Shown: in pieces, positions 26,688-36,623 of the stretch
Numbering within the stretch: position 1 is the stretch's first letter
How the letters are laid out: each line of letters opens with the position of its first letter
Assembly: GCA_946476985.1 (NCBI GenBank)
Contig: CAMKWS010000006.1
Span: 1 to 64,000 of the forward strand
Direction of reading: 5' to 3'
DNA from: an uncultured Acetobacteraceae bacterium
Lineage (GTDB): Bacteria; Pseudomonadota; Alphaproteobacteria; Acetobacterales; Acetobacteraceae
DNA length: 64,000 nucleotides
Made by a program: the position numbers and the translations under genes
Notes under the pieces: generated by a model
What the model saw: only the letters and a program-made list of their open reading frames with translations
What the model was told of the DNA's origin: nothing
Database searches by the model: none

Positions 26688-28187
26688 TTAATCGACTGTT
26701 CCTCCCACGGTCAGTCCGTTTGCTTTGATCATAGGTTGTCCTACCCCTACAGGGACACCCTGACCGGCTTTACCGCATGTGCCAATCCCGGGATCTAACT
26801 CCATATTTGGGCCAACCATCTCGATATTCGTCATCACATCAGAACCGCTCCCAATCAATGTCGCCCCCCTTACAGGAGCGGTGATTTTCCCATCTTCAAT
26901 CAAATAGGCTTCAGATGCCGCAAAAACGAATTTACCCGAGGTAATATCAACCTGCCCCCCACCAAAATTTTTGGCAAAAAGACCTTTCTTAGTGGAGCGG
27001 ATCATCTCCTCCTCTGAGGCTTTACCCCCGGCCATAATGGTGTTGGTCATTCGAGGCATAGGCGCATAGGCGTAAGATTGCCGCCGCCCATTGCCTGTTG
27101 GGGCAACCTTCATAAGACGTGCATTAAGCCTATCTTGCATATAGCCTTGAAGAATACCGTCTTCGATAAGCAATGTTTGCTGTGTTAATGTGCCTTCATC
27201 ATCCATTGTGAGCGACCCACGACGCTCTGCTAACGTACCATCATCAATAACCGTTACGCCCGGCGATGCCACACGTTGCCCCACTTGGCCGGAGAAAACC
27301 GATGTTCCTTTCCGGTTAAAATCTCCCTCCAGCCCGTGGCCAACCGCCTCATGCAAGAGAATTCCTGGCCAACCCGCTCCGAGCACAATAGGCATCTCCC
27401 CTGCAGGAGCAGCAATAGCATCTACATTAACAAGAGCTTGGCGCAGAGCCTCATCTGCCATACTTTGCCAACATTCATCCTGCATTAAACGAGCCAGACT
27501 ATACCGCCCGCCTTGCCCTGCACGACCGCTCTCGCGTCTGCCATCTTTCTCAACAACAAGAGAAATATCCAACCGCACAAGTGGACGAATATCTACCAGC
27601 GGATGATGAACGCCTTCTTGAAAAAAATCCGGGCGTAAAATCCGTACGACCTGCCATTGGGTATGCAATGTTGCGTTCACTTGCACTACCCGACTATCCA
27701 GCGCACGAGCGTAGGCATCAATCTTACTTAAAAGAGCAGCACGCTCGGCAAAATCACTCCCAGTTAAAGGATGCTCAGCCTTATAAAGAGGAGAACGCAT
27801 CTCTGCATGGGAAGACGCACCATTACGCTGATGCGAGGGAAACGAGGCTGTAGGAGCTTGTGCGAGAGTGTCCACACATGCCAACCCTTCAGATGCACGA
27901 TTTAGAGCCTCCATACTGAATGTATCAGCATGTGAAAACAGCGTTTGCTCACCTACCACACCACGCAGCCCAAAACCGGAGGAGCGATTAAAGCCCGCAT
28001 TACGCAACACACCATTTTCAAGACCGAGAGTTTCATCCTCTCGATATTCTAAAAACAGCTCACCATCATCCATACCTTTTAAGGTCGTTGCGAGTCTGCG
28101 ATTTACCTCATCATAACTCCACGCAAAATCATCATGGAAAAATAAAGAATCTGAGACTTTTAGCGCGTGAGACACAAACACACCCAT
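26688..28187 (-). CDS. tldD: metallopeptidase TldD
   Basis: TldD/PmbA family Zn peptidase, partner of TldE in unfolded peptide degradation. 499 residues, about the usual 480. The signature HEAVGHGLEGD (HExxxH, residues 278-283) is present, with flanking AGWPGILLHEAV and the C-terminal block VFAASEAYLIEDGKITAPVRGATLIGSGSDV. Single gene here; pmbA/tldE not in this window. Divergent from glnA, with a 152-bp gap. Confidence 0.93.
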   Translation of the reverse strand: MGVFVSHALKVSDSLFFHDDFAWSYDEVNRRLATTLKGMDDGELFLEYREDETLGLENGVLRNAGFNRSSGFGLRGVVGEQTLFSHADTFSMEALNRASEGLACVDTLAQAPTASFPSHQRNGASSHAEMRSPLYKAEHPLTGSDFAERAALLSKIDAYARALDSRVVQVNATLHTQWQVVRILRPDFFQEGVHHPLVDIRPLVRLDISLVVEKDGRRESGRAGQGGRYSLARLMQDECWQSMADEALRQALVNVDAIAAPAGEMPIVLGAGWPGILLHEAVGHGLEGDFNRKGTSVFSGQVGQRVASPGVTVIDDGTLAERRGSLTMDDEGTLTQQTLLIEDGILQGYMQDRLNARLMKVAPTGNGRRQSYAYAPMPRMTNTIMAGGKASEEEMIRSTKKGLFAKNFGGGQVDITSGKFVFAASEAYLIEDGKITAPVRGATLIGSGSDVMTNIEMVGPNMELDPGIGTCGKAGQGVPVGVGQPMIKANGLTVGGTVD

Positions 28188-28339
28188 TTATATAGGCCTC
28201 CACAACGATATGCGGAGATTTATGGAGAAAAAGGGAAAATAGTGTCTCACATAATGAAGTTGCTGGGAACCACTCGACAGATGAACAAAACTGCCTTAAT
28301 CGTTTTGATATCAGTCCAAAAATTGCGAGGCACGCAGCA

Positions 28340-29797
28340 ATGGCAAAAAAACCTTCTTCTTCCTCCTCAAAACGCCCTTCCCCTCAAAAAGCCGCTATCG
28401 AGCATGTTTTTGAGTTGATTGAAGAGCACGGTATTGAGTTTGTTGACCTCCGCTTTACCGACACAAAAGGCAAGTGGCAGCACACAACACAAACCGTCCG
28501 CACCATTGATGCTGACACCTTCACAGAAGGCTTTATGTTTGATGGCTCCTCCATCCAAGGATGGAAGCCAATTAATGAATCCGACATGGTTCTGCTTCCC
28601 GACCCGGAAACAGCCGTCATTGATCCATTCTCTGCCCGCCCGCAATTGATCCTGATTTGCGATATTGTTGAGCCCGCTACTGGCGAATATTACAACCGCG
28701 ACCCACGTGCGACAGCAAAACTAGCTGAAGCTTACCTAAAAACAAGCGGTCTTGGTGATACAGCCTTCTTTGGTCCAGAAGCAGAATTTTTCATCTTTGA
28801 TAGCGTTCGCTTCGGCACAGGCGAAAATTACGGCACATACCATCTTGATAGCATCGAGGGGCCAGAAGCCTCTATGAAGGATTATCCAGAAGGCAATATG
28901 GGCCACCGCCCTGCACGCAAAGGTGGATATTTCCCCGTTGCACCAGTTGATAGCGAAGGTGACCTCCGTGCAGAAATGCTCGCTACAATGGGAGAGATGG
29001 GCCTACCGATTGAAAAACACCATCATGAAGTGGCACGCAGCCAGCATGAACTTGGGACAGCTTTTGCCACACTCGTAAAATCTGCCGACTATATGCAGAT
29101 CTACAAATATTGTGTGCATAATGTTGCTCACTCTTATGGCAAAACAGCTACCTTCATGCCTAAGCCTATCTTTGGCGATAACGGTACAGGCATGCATGTG
29201 CATCAGTCTGTCTGGCGTGATGGTAAACCTCTTTTTGCCGGCAATCGCTATGCAGACCTCTCTGATGAAGCGCTTTACTACATTGGCGGCATCATCAAAC
29301 ATGCTAAAGCCCTGAATGCCTTCACCAACCCTTCCACAAACTCTTATAAGCGTTTGATCCCAGGGTTTGAGGCACCTGTGCTACTGGCTTACTCCTCTGC
29401 TAACCGTTCTGCTTCTTGCCGTATCCCACACGCTACAAGCCCAAAAGCTAAACGTGTTGAGGTTCGCTTCCCAGACCCAACAGCAAACCCTTACCTCGCT
29501 TTCAGTGCAATGCTGATGGCTGGTCTGGATGGTATCCGTAACAAGATTCACCCTGGTGAGGCTATGGATAAGGACCTTTACGAGCTACCTGCTGATGAGC
29601 TGAGCAAGATCCCAACAGTGTGCGGCTCTCTCCGTGAAGCTCTAGAATCCCTCAAAGAGGATCATGCCTTCTTGCTAGAAGGTAACGTCTTCACGAAGGA
29701 CCAGATTGATAGCTACATCAACACCAAAATGCAGGATGTGTACCGCTTTGAGCATACACCTCACCCTGTTGAATTCGAGATGTACTACTCTGTCTAA
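28340..29797 (+). CDS. glnA: glutamine synthetase type I
   Basis: Ammonia assimilation. 485 residues including an unusual Ser/Lys-rich N-terminus ([15 protein letters not shown]) before the standard [27 protein letters not shown]. Active-site marks: [81 protein letters not shown], and [15 protein letters not shown]. The adenylylation tyrosine is likely in DLYELPAD near residue 414, as in GSI-beta enzymes. glnB, usually upstream in alphaproteobacteria, is absent: the flanking gene is the divergent tldD. Followed by four hairpins. Confidence 0.96.
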   Translation: MAKKPSSSSSKRPSPQKAAIEHVFELIEEHGIEFVDLRFTDTKGKWQHTTQTVRTIDADTFTEGFMFDGSSIQGWKPINESDMVLLPDPETAVIDPFSARPQLILICDIVEPATGEYYNRDPRATAKLAEAYLKTSGLGDTAFFGPEAEFFIFDSVRFGTGENYGTYHLDSIEGPEASMKDYPEGNMGHRPARKGGYFPVAPVDSEGDLRAEMLATMGEMGLPIEKHHHEVARSQHELGTAFATLVKSADYMQIYKYCVHNVAHSYGKTATFMPKPIFGDNGTGMHVHQSVWRDGKPLFAGNRYADLSDEALYYIGGIIKHAKALNAFTNPSTNSYKRLIPGFEAPVLLAYSSANRSASCRIPHATSPKAKRVEVRFPDPTANPYLAFSAMLMAGLDGIRNKIHPGEAMDKDLYELPADELSKIPTVCGSLREALESLKEDHAFLLEGNVFTKDQIDSYINTKMQDVYRFEHTPHPVEFEMYYSV

Positions 29798-29806
29798 TAT
29801 ATTCTC

Positions 29807-29847
29807 TCTTATCTGAGCAGCGATGTGTATTCACTGCTCAGATAAGA
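29807..29847 (+). terminator. long hairpin 1 after glnA
   Basis: Perfect 14-bp stem TCTTATCTGAGCAG / CTGCTCAGATAAGA with a 13-nt loop, 10 bp after the glnA stop. No T run follows; a possible stabiliser or processing site of the glnA mRNA. Confidence 0.7.
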
Positions 29848-29862
29848 CGATGTTTAAAAACG

Positions 29863-29904
29863 AAAAGCCGCCATGTTCCCTCTCCGGAACTGGCGGCTTT
29901 TTTC
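29863..29904 (+). terminator. rho-independent terminator after glnA (hairpin 2)
   Basis: AAAAGCCGCCA-t-GTTCC with GGAAC-TGGCGGCTTTT, followed by T run TTTTTTC. Strong and usable in both directions. Confidence 0.92.
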
Positions 29905-29907
29905 ATA

Positions 29908-29940
29908 AAAAAGAACCTACCAAAACGGTAGGTTCTTTTA
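29908..29940. terminator. bidirectional terminator (hairpin 3)
   Basis: AAAAAGAACCTACC / GGTAGGTTCTTTT with a 5-nt loop (caaaac region). The T run serves the + strand; the A run at the left gives a T run for the minus strand ROK kinase transcript. Confidence 0.85.
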
Positions 29941-29945
29941 GAAAA

Positions 29946-29978
29946 TCTCCCCCTATTAGTTATGAAATAGGGGGGAGA
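29946..29978 (-). terminator. hairpin 4 between glnA and ROK kinase
   Basis: TCTCCCCCTATT / AATAGGGGGGAGA with an 8-nt loop (one G unpaired). It is the closest hairpin to the 3' end of the minus-strand kinase gene; a T run is not obvious. Confidence 0.55.
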
Positions 29979-30003
29979 GACCTCTTTTAAAGATGCAAAA
30001 AGG

Positions 30004-30960
30004 TTAATCCTCCTTTTCTGCACCTGTTTCTGCAATATCCCATAGCCACGCAGCCCCACGGACACCAGAACTATCCCCATGGAGATTCTGCACAATTGGT
30101 GTGCTGCATGGTGACGTAATAACATATCGTGGAAGCAGTTTCGGCACACGCTCATAAATGCTTGGAAGGTTAGAAACACCACCACCAAGCACAATAACGT
30201 CTGGGTCTAGGAAGTTAACAACCTGAGCACAGGCTCTCGCAAAGCGGTCCATATACAGGTTTAAAGCACGGATGGCTGCTTCGTCTCCATTACGTGCGGC
30301 TTCCTCAATTCCATTAGGAGAGCGATTACCTTCACCCTTCCACTCTGCAGCAAGAGCCGGACCACAAAGATAACGTTCTTGGCAGCCTTCATTACCACAG
30401 AAACACTTTCTCAACGGAAAATCATCTTTCTGCGCCCAGGGAAGCGGGATATGCCCCCACTCACCTGCAATATGATGCCGACCTGAAAGAATACGTGAGT
30501 TAGCAACAATGCCACCCCCCATACCCGTCCCAATAATCACACCAAGCACAGTGGAATACCCTGCCCCTGCACCATCTGCAGCTTCAGATAGAGCAAAACA
30601 GTTTGCATCATTTTCAACACGGATTGGGCGATCCAACGCAGCTTCAACATCTCTCTTGAATGGATGATTATTCAACCATGTTGCATTGGAGTTCCGTACG
30701 AGACCAGTCTCAGGAGACAAGGATCCCGGGATGCCAATCCCTAATGTAGATGTATGCTGTGTTCCCGTTACACGATGACCAGATACGCACCCAACGGTTT
30801 GTTCCGTTTTTACAATAAGGTCCCGAATGGCCTCAATCGCTTTTTCATAGACACCGGGATTTGCCACACGCTCACGCAGCACTTCTTTCCCACTACGATC
30901 TAGCGCCAGAACTTCAATCTTCGTTCCGCCGAAATCAATTCCTAAACGATAATCAGCCAT
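30004..30960 (-). CDS. ROK family sugar kinase
   Basis: ATP-dependent hexose kinase of the ROK family (fructokinase, glucokinase or N-acetylglucosamine kinase). N-terminal phosphate loop LGIDFGGTKIEVLALD; catalytic region RVENDANCFALSEA with Asp; GVIIGTGMGGGIV; the zinc site CFCGNEGCQERYLCGPAL (residues about 180-197) typical of ROK proteins; and DVIVLGGGVSNL near the end. 318 residues. Fructokinase is a reasonable guess for this organism, but the sugar cannot be fixed. Likely co-transcribed with the 100-residue monooxygenase gene 23 bp upstream. Confidence 0.88.
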   Translation of the reverse strand: MADYRLGIDFGGTKIEVLALDRSGKEVLRERVANPGVYEKAIEAIRDLIVKTEQTVGCVSGHRVTGTQHTSTLGIGIPGSLSPETGLVRNSNATWLNNHPFKRDVEAALDRPIRVENDANCFALSEAADGAGAGYSTVLGVIIGTGMGGGIVANSRILSGRHHIAGEWGHIPLPWAQKDDFPLRKCFCGNEGCQERYLCGPALAAEWKGEGNRSPNGIEEAARNGDEAAIRALNLYMDRFARACAQVVNFLDPDVIVLGGGVSNLPSIYERVPKLLPRYVITSPCSTPIVQNLHGDSSGVRGAAWLWDIAETGAEKED

Positions 30961-30983
30961 TGGTGATCTTCCTTAAACCTACT

Positions 30984-31286
30984 TTACGATGCCGGTTGTA
31001 GAGGCTGTTGCCGAATGACCTCAAGCAATGCACCATTCTGCTGAACAAAAGAAGCCAATTCTCCAAAATGTTCTGTCTCTAAATGTGCTTCAAAACCAGC
31101 TTGTGTGGCCCAGATCTCACTGACCATAAAACGGCCTTTTTTCTCAGAATCGCGAGAAATTTCATAACGTTTGCAGGCCTCTTCTTGCAAAGAGAACTTC
31201 GTGCATACACGAATAGCCTCTTCTAATTGGGCAGCTTTATCCTCAGCAATTGTTACCAAAGCTAAAATATGAACAGCATCACTCAT
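30984..31286 (-). CDS. antibiotic biosynthesis monooxygenase (ABM/YgiN) family protein
   Basis: 100-residue dimeric ferredoxin-like fold protein of the ABM family. Seen: VHILALVTIAEDKAAQLEEAI, a central CKRYEISRDSEKKGRFMVSEIWATQAGFEAHLETEHF (the YE...W pattern of YgiN-type proteins), and the C-terminal GALLEVIRQQPL. Function in this organism unknown; some relatives act on quinols or haem. Precedes the ROK kinase in the same direction. Confidence 0.82.
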   Translation of the reverse strand: MSDAVHILALVTIAEDKAAQLEEAIRVCTKFSLQEEACKRYEISRDSEKKGRFMVSEIWATQAGFEAHLETEHFGELASFVQQNGALLEVIRQQPLQPAS

Positions 31287-31541
31287 GAGACATCTCCTTA
31301 ATCTTCTTTCTCTGAGTTTGCTTATTGAACAACACCCAGAAAAGGAAACATTAGAGAAGACACGTTCCTGTTACAAAAACGGTGCTGCGTATCCTCTCTC
31401 ATTTCATTAAATGAGCCTCACTCAAAAAACGACTGACGTAAAGCCCTTATGAAGAATTCCTACATTCCTCCGTTGTTTTTTGCCTAAATTTATACAATTT
31501 TCTCAGCTAATTACATGCTGAGTTGCAGCAAAGGTCAAACC

Positions 31542-32681
31542 TTATTCAACAACTGTTGGGGTAATAAATGGCAAAGGCCTCACCATAACGGGAATTTTTC
31601 TTCCACCTTCTAGTGCTGCAAAGATATGTTCATCATCCTTAGCACTATTAGGAACAACATATCCCATCGCAATAGACTTTTTGAGGCTTGGGCTAAAACA
31701 AGCTGACGTTATACGACCGATTTTTTCCTCACCAGCCTCATCAGTAAACAACTCTACACCAGCAGCTAGAAGCTCATCACCCTCTGGCTGCAACCCAACA
31801 CGCTGACGGTAGATACCATGCTCTAACTGTCCAGCAATCACATCAGCCCCAGGATAGCCACCGGCTCTCTCTCCACCAGGGCGACGACATGCCTGCATAG
31901 ACGCCACTAAAGAGGCTTCTACTGGAGAGGTTGTTTTATCAAGATCAACCCCATAAAGGCACAATCCTGCCTCCAAACGCAGGCTATGCCGAGCTTCCAT
32001 CCCTGCAAGTTCAACATCGGGATGCTCAAGCAAACGCTTTGCAAATTGCTCTGCATGATCTGCAGGAAGGCAAATATCGAAACCATCCATTCCCGTATAC
32101 CCAAAACGAGACACGGTAATGGTGCTATTATCCTCCCAATGCATATCCACACTATCACGATGCCGCATGGCTTCTACTTGGGGTAAAAGCTGCGTTAAAG
32201 CAGCAACAGCTGATGGCCCTTGGAGGGAAAGCATTGCCCGATCAAATTGACGGACAAGTTTACAATCTTCACCGATAGAATTTTCGAGGTAATCTGCATT
32301 GGTTTCTTTATTTGCCCCATTAAGGACAAGTAAAAAATCTTCTAGCTGGCGAGAAATGACAAGATCATCTCTCACACCGCCTTGGTCTGTTGTGAGTAAG
32401 CCGTAAATTAAACGCCCTTCTTCTAAATCAAGAAGATTCATAGGCATTAATGTCTCAAGCGCAGACGCGACAGCTGCAAGGTTCCCCTCTTTTGGGCGAA
32501 TACGCACCTGCCCTAGATGAGAAATATCAAACAACCCTGCTTTCTGGCGTGCATGAAGATGCTCTGCCTCTGCTCCAGAACCATAATGATCTGGTAAGGC
32601 ATAGCCATCATAGCTGCCCATTTTGGCCGCATAAGCTGTATGCAATGCCTGCAAAGGGGTGCTTTGAAGTGTTTCATCCAT
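31542..32681 (-). CDS. gcvT: glycine cleavage system T protein (aminomethyltransferase)
   Basis: Tetrahydrofolate-dependent aminomethyltransferase. 379 residues. Seen: HYGSGAEAEHLHARQKAGLFDISHLGQVRI (folate-binding N-terminus), GGVRDDLVISR, LSLQGPSAVA, SRFGYTGMDGFDICLP, GLCLYGVDLDKTTSPVEASL, and the C-terminal barrel (IGRITSACFSPSLKKSIAMGYV). The gene stands apart from gcvH and gcvP, which usually follow it; panB ends 171 bp upstream. Another member of the folate-dependent T-protein family is possible, but the YTGMDGFDI and VDLD motifs fit gcvT. Confidence 0.88.
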   Translation of the reverse strand: MDETLQSTPLQALHTAYAAKMGSYDGYALPDHYGSGAEAEHLHARQKAGLFDISHLGQVRIRPKEGNLAAVASALETLMPMNLLDLEEGRLIYGLLTTDQGGVRDDLVISRQLEDFLLVLNGANKETNADYLENSIGEDCKLVRQFDRAMLSLQGPSAVAALTQLLPQVEAMRHRDSVDMHWEDNSTITVSRFGYTGMDGFDICLPADHAEQFAKRLLEHPDVELAGMEARHSLRLEAGLCLYGVDLDKTTSPVEASLVASMQACRRPGGERAGGYPGADVIAGQLEHGIYRQRVGLQPEGDELLAAGVELFTDEAGEEKIGRITSACFSPSLKKSIAMGYVVPNSAKDDEHIFAALEGGRKIPVMVRPLPFITPTVVE

Positions 32682-32720
32682 GGTTACGTCTATCCTGCTA
32701 AACAGGGTGAGAAAGATAGT

Positions 32721-32747
32721 CTGTCAGTCCCATAAAAAACTGACAAC
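32721..32747 (-). other. small hairpin in the panB-gcvT gap
   Basis: TGTCAGT/ACTGACA with a loop rich in A on the + strand (CCCATAAAAA). It lies about 40 bp before the gcvT start and could be part of its leader or a panB terminator. I do not recognise a glycine riboswitch here. Confidence 0.35.
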
Positions 32748-32852
32748 CCAGCCCTTGTCATGAGTCTTTCACCACATGAAGCGCTATCTTGTCCATCTCT
32801 CCTCCCTCTTGCAAGAAAAGAGGCGCACCTCATAGATCACATTATCCGCAGC

Positions 32853-33698
32853 TTAATGCGCCTTTTGCCCGGCCTCTATATCTGCAAAAATTTCAAATTT
32901 CATACTGACACTTTGCGCTTTTGTAGGGAAAGATCCCTCACTTACTTGCTTGTTATAATGTGATAGAGCCTCCACCATTTGTGCCCCGATCTCAGCAAAT
33001 CTATGAGCGTGGCGAGGTGACTTACCCTCAAAAAGACCTAATACATCATGCCATACTTGCACTTGGCCATCACATTGCGGCCCTGCGCCAATACCAATTA
33101 TTGGAATATTCACCTCACGAGCGATTAACCCTGCAAGCTCTGCAGGGACAACCTCTAGCACAATGCCGAATGCCCCAGCAGCTTCAATCGCTTTAGCATC
33201 CTCAATCAATTTTCGTGCAGCTTCTATATCTTTTGCTTGCGCCCTTAAGCCAATTTGATGCTGTGACTGCGGCGTAAGCCCCAAATGCCCCATAACAGGC
33301 ACACCCATCTCTGTGAGGCGTTTGACGATAGGTGCAATCTCACGCCCACCTTCTAATTTTAAGGCCTGTCCGCCTCCTTCTTGCATCACACGCCGCGCAG
33401 CGATGACGGCATCTTGTTCTGTTGCGTAAGAAAGAAAGGGAAGATCCACCACGACAAGAGCTTTACGGCTCCCACGGCTAACCATTTTGGCGTGAAAAAT
33501 CATATCCTCTAGCTGCACAGGCAATGTGGTATCATGCCCATGCATCACCATACCGAGTGAATCTCCTACGAGAAGGACCGGAACGCCAGCTTGCTCAGCA
33601 ATTAAAGCGGATGAGTAGTCATACACTGTGACCATCGCAATCGGATGTCCGTTATCTTTCATTTTCTGAAAGTCGGCAATTGTCATCCTACGTGTCAT
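32853..33698 (-). CDS. panB: 3-methyl-2-oxobutanoate hydroxymethyltransferase
   Basis: First committed step of pantothenate synthesis: hydroxymethyl transfer from methylene-THF to ketoisovalerate, the product of the ilv pathway encoded at 35-38 kb. TIM-barrel with the marks MVTVYDYSSALIAEQAG, VLLVGDSLGMVMHGHDTTLPV, VVVDLPFLSY, GGQALKLEGG, MGHLGLTPQS, IGIGAGPQCDGQVQVWHDVLG. 281 residues, normal (260-280). Start at ATG 33698; 27 bp after speE. Confidence 0.95.
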   Translation of the reverse strand: MTRRMTIADFQKMKDNGHPIAMVTVYDYSSALIAEQAGVPVLLVGDSLGMVMHGHDTTLPVQLEDMIFHAKMVSRGSRKALVVVDLPFLSYATEQDAVIAARRVMQEGGGQALKLEGGREIAPIVKRLTEMGVPVMGHLGLTPQSQHQIGLRAQAKDIEAARKLIEDAKAIEAAGAFGIVLEVVPAELAGLIAREVNIPIIGIGAGPQCDGQVQVWHDVLGLFEGKSPRHAHRFAEIGAQMVEALSHYNKQVSEGSFPTKAQSVSMKFEIFADIEAGQKAH

Positions 33699-33725
33699 AA
33701 GGTCCGATCCTTCTCTATAATCGTT

Positions 33726-34595
33726 CTAAGAACGAGGGAGGTTCCGCGCGATATAAGGTGGCAAACTAAAAGACGCAATATGCACATCTGGCGTCCAATA
33801 ATCGCAGCTTGCCATAATCCCAGCCGCTTGAGCACGTTTTTCAAGCTCTTCTGACTGTGGTTTTTTAAGAGGCTGGCCCTTTTTCGCCATGCCTAATGTC
33901 ATAAACCCACCAACATATGTTGGCACCGCAGCGAGATATGCTGTCACATGCGGAAAAAACTTTGCTCGACGAGCCGTTGTATCCCGTAATTCATCTGCTT
34001 GCTGGAACGGTACACCACACTGATTAACAATCAGCCCTTCTTTGGAAAGAACACGGGCGCAATTTTCGTAAAAATCATCTGTAAAGAGTACATCCCCCAC
34101 ACCGATTGGGTCTGTACTATCGACAATAATCACATCAAAAGACTCATCAGCCGCTTTTTTGACGTAATCAATTCCATCACCGACAATCACCTCAGCACGA
34201 GGATCATCCCAGGCTGTTTGCCCAAACATAGGCAGATGTTTTTTTGAAAGCTCAATAACATCGCCATCAATTTCAACCATGACGGCTTTTTTCACTGTGT
34301 CGTGCTGTAAAACACGCCGCAATACACCGCCATCACCTGCGCCAATAATGAGAACACGCTCAGGCTGTGCATGTGTAAAGAGCGGCACATGGGCGAGCAT
34401 TTCTTGATAGATAAACTCATCACGCTCGGTAATTTGAATAATCCCATCCAGCACAAGCACACGGCCATGGCTACTGCTCTCAAAAATACGAATATCTTGA
34501 AATGGGGATTTCACATGAGCAAGCTCACGTACCATTTTGAAGCGCTGTCCCCAATCTGGGTATAGCTCTTCATTAATCCAGGTTTCAGACGACAT
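33726..34595 (-). CDS. speE: spermidine synthase
   Basis: Aminopropyltransferase acting on putrescine and decarboxylated SAM. 289 residues. Seen: FESSSHGRVLVLDGIIQITERDEFIYQEMLAHVPLFTH, VLIIGAGDGGVLRRVL (SAM site), VEIDGDVIELSKKHLP, VIIVDSTDPIGVGDVLFT with the catalytic Asp, VNQCGVPF. It pairs with speD, 180 bp upstream on the same strand. panB follows after 27 bp. Confidence 0.96.
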   Translation of the reverse strand: MSSETWINEELYPDWGQRFKMVRELAHVKSPFQDIRIFESSSHGRVLVLDGIIQITERDEFIYQEMLAHVPLFTHAQPERVLIIGAGDGGVLRRVLQHDTVKKAVMVEIDGDVIELSKKHLPMFGQTAWDDPRAEVIVGDGIDYVKKAADESFDVIIVDSTDPIGVGDVLFTDDFYENCARVLSKEGLIVNQCGVPFQQADELRDTTARRAKFFPHVTAYLAAVPTYVGGFMTLGMAKKGQPLKKPQSEELEKRAQAAGIMASCDYWTPDVHIASFSLPPYIARNLPRS

Positions 34596-34775
34596 AGCGA
34601 CCGCCTCCCTTTTTATTCATAAGCACACTGTACCTATGAGCCTTTCCATTTTGTCACAAGACATAGAAGTTCCATAGGCACAGCAACTGCCTTCACCCAT
34701 TTTTGCAGTTTCTAAGCAAAAATGAATGAATGTTTCTTTGTCAGTTTGTGAGAGAAAAATCCCTCCTGACGAGCG

Positions 34776-35255
34776 TCAACTTCCCATTTTTACAGGGTGA
34801 TTGACACGCCCTCGCCTGAAAGCATCTATCTCCACACGCCCAGCCTGAAACAATTCCTGCATTACAGGAACGGACAGATTAGGATCGCACACACCGCACA
34901 TAAAAACATCTACAGCGGCAAAATGGCGTTCCGGCCATGTATGAATGGAAATATGACTCTCAGCCAAAACCAACACACCAGAAACGCCACCATTTGGCGT
35001 AAAGTGATGGAAATGACCATGGAGGATTGTCGCCCCGGCAGCTTCCGCAGCCCGACGTAATGTCACGTCTATTTTTTCGGGGTCATCTAGATTTCTAGCA
35101 TTCCAGAAATCAATAAGCAGGTGATTACCAGCATAGGTAATCCCATCGCGTTGAATAAAATAGTCCTTACAGCTTTCTGCTGTTTGGATTGCTTCTGTAT
35201 TCTGGATATCTCTCGGAAGATCCGATACCATCCCCAGTCGAGCAAGTGCGTCCAT
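34776..35255 (-). CDS. speD: S-adenosylmethionine decarboxylase proenzyme
   Basis: Pyruvoyl enzyme making decarboxylated SAM for SpeE. I place the start at the ATG of 35255 (MDALARLGMVSDL): a strong AGGAGT lies 5 bp upstream, and translating from 35339 would add a basic segment with no RBS. The predicted 159 residues are longer than the ~120-140 of class 1B enzymes, with an extra N-terminal stretch before GNHLLIDFWNA. Cleavage site: LAESHISIHTWPER, the Ser becoming the pyruvoyl group. FMCGVCDP is the Cys-containing active-site block. Confidence 0.9.
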   Translation of the reverse strand: MDALARLGMVSDLPRDIQNTEAIQTAESCKDYFIQRDGITYAGNHLLIDFWNARNLDDPEKIDVTLRRAAEAAGATILHGHFHHFTPNGGVSGVLVLAESHISIHTWPERHFAAVDVFMCGVCDPNLSVPVMQELFQAGRVEIDAFRRGRVNHPVKMGS

Positions 35256-35378
35256 AACGTACTCCTGAACCAGTAGATTACCACTTACACCATATGCAAG
35301 CGGAAGATTGGTCCTAGTAGAATATGGAGCCCACAGCAATAGTTTTATGTCATTATTAAAAAAAATACATCGCCATAA

Positions 35379-35412
35379 TAGAAATGAGGCAAGAAATCTT
35401 GCCCCATTTCTA
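35379..35412 (-). promoter_or_regulatory. inverted repeat upstream of speD
   Basis: TAGAAATGAGGCAAGA (35379-35394) opposite TCTTGCCCCATTTCTA (35397-35412), one mismatch, almost no loop. It lies between ilvC and speD, 124 bp before the speD ATG, so it may be an operator or part of an ilvC terminator. A T run appears only after a gap. Confidence 0.45.
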
Positions 35413-35436
35413 TAAAAACTAATATTTTATCGCTTT

Positions 35437-35473
35437 GAAAGGTCATCTTTTTACATAAGAAAAATGACCTTTC
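35437..35473 (-). terminator. hairpin after ilvC
   Basis: GAAAGGTCAT (35437-35446) and ATGACCTTTC (35464-35473), extended by A/T pairs. It begins 11 bp after the ilvC stop codon, as expected for a transcription end or mRNA stabiliser. Confidence 0.6.
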
Positions 35474-35483
35474 TTACTCAAAA

Positions 35484-36608
<1,125 letters not shown>

Positions 36609-36623
36609 TTAAGAACTTTAAGC

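Noticed and set aside
28190..28339. Sigma-54 promoter before glnA
   Set aside because: No GG-N10-GC type element found in the 150-bp gap.
32682..32852. Possible glycine riboswitch before gcvT
   Set aside because: The core conserved glycine-aptamer sequences are not visible; only a short hairpin is present.
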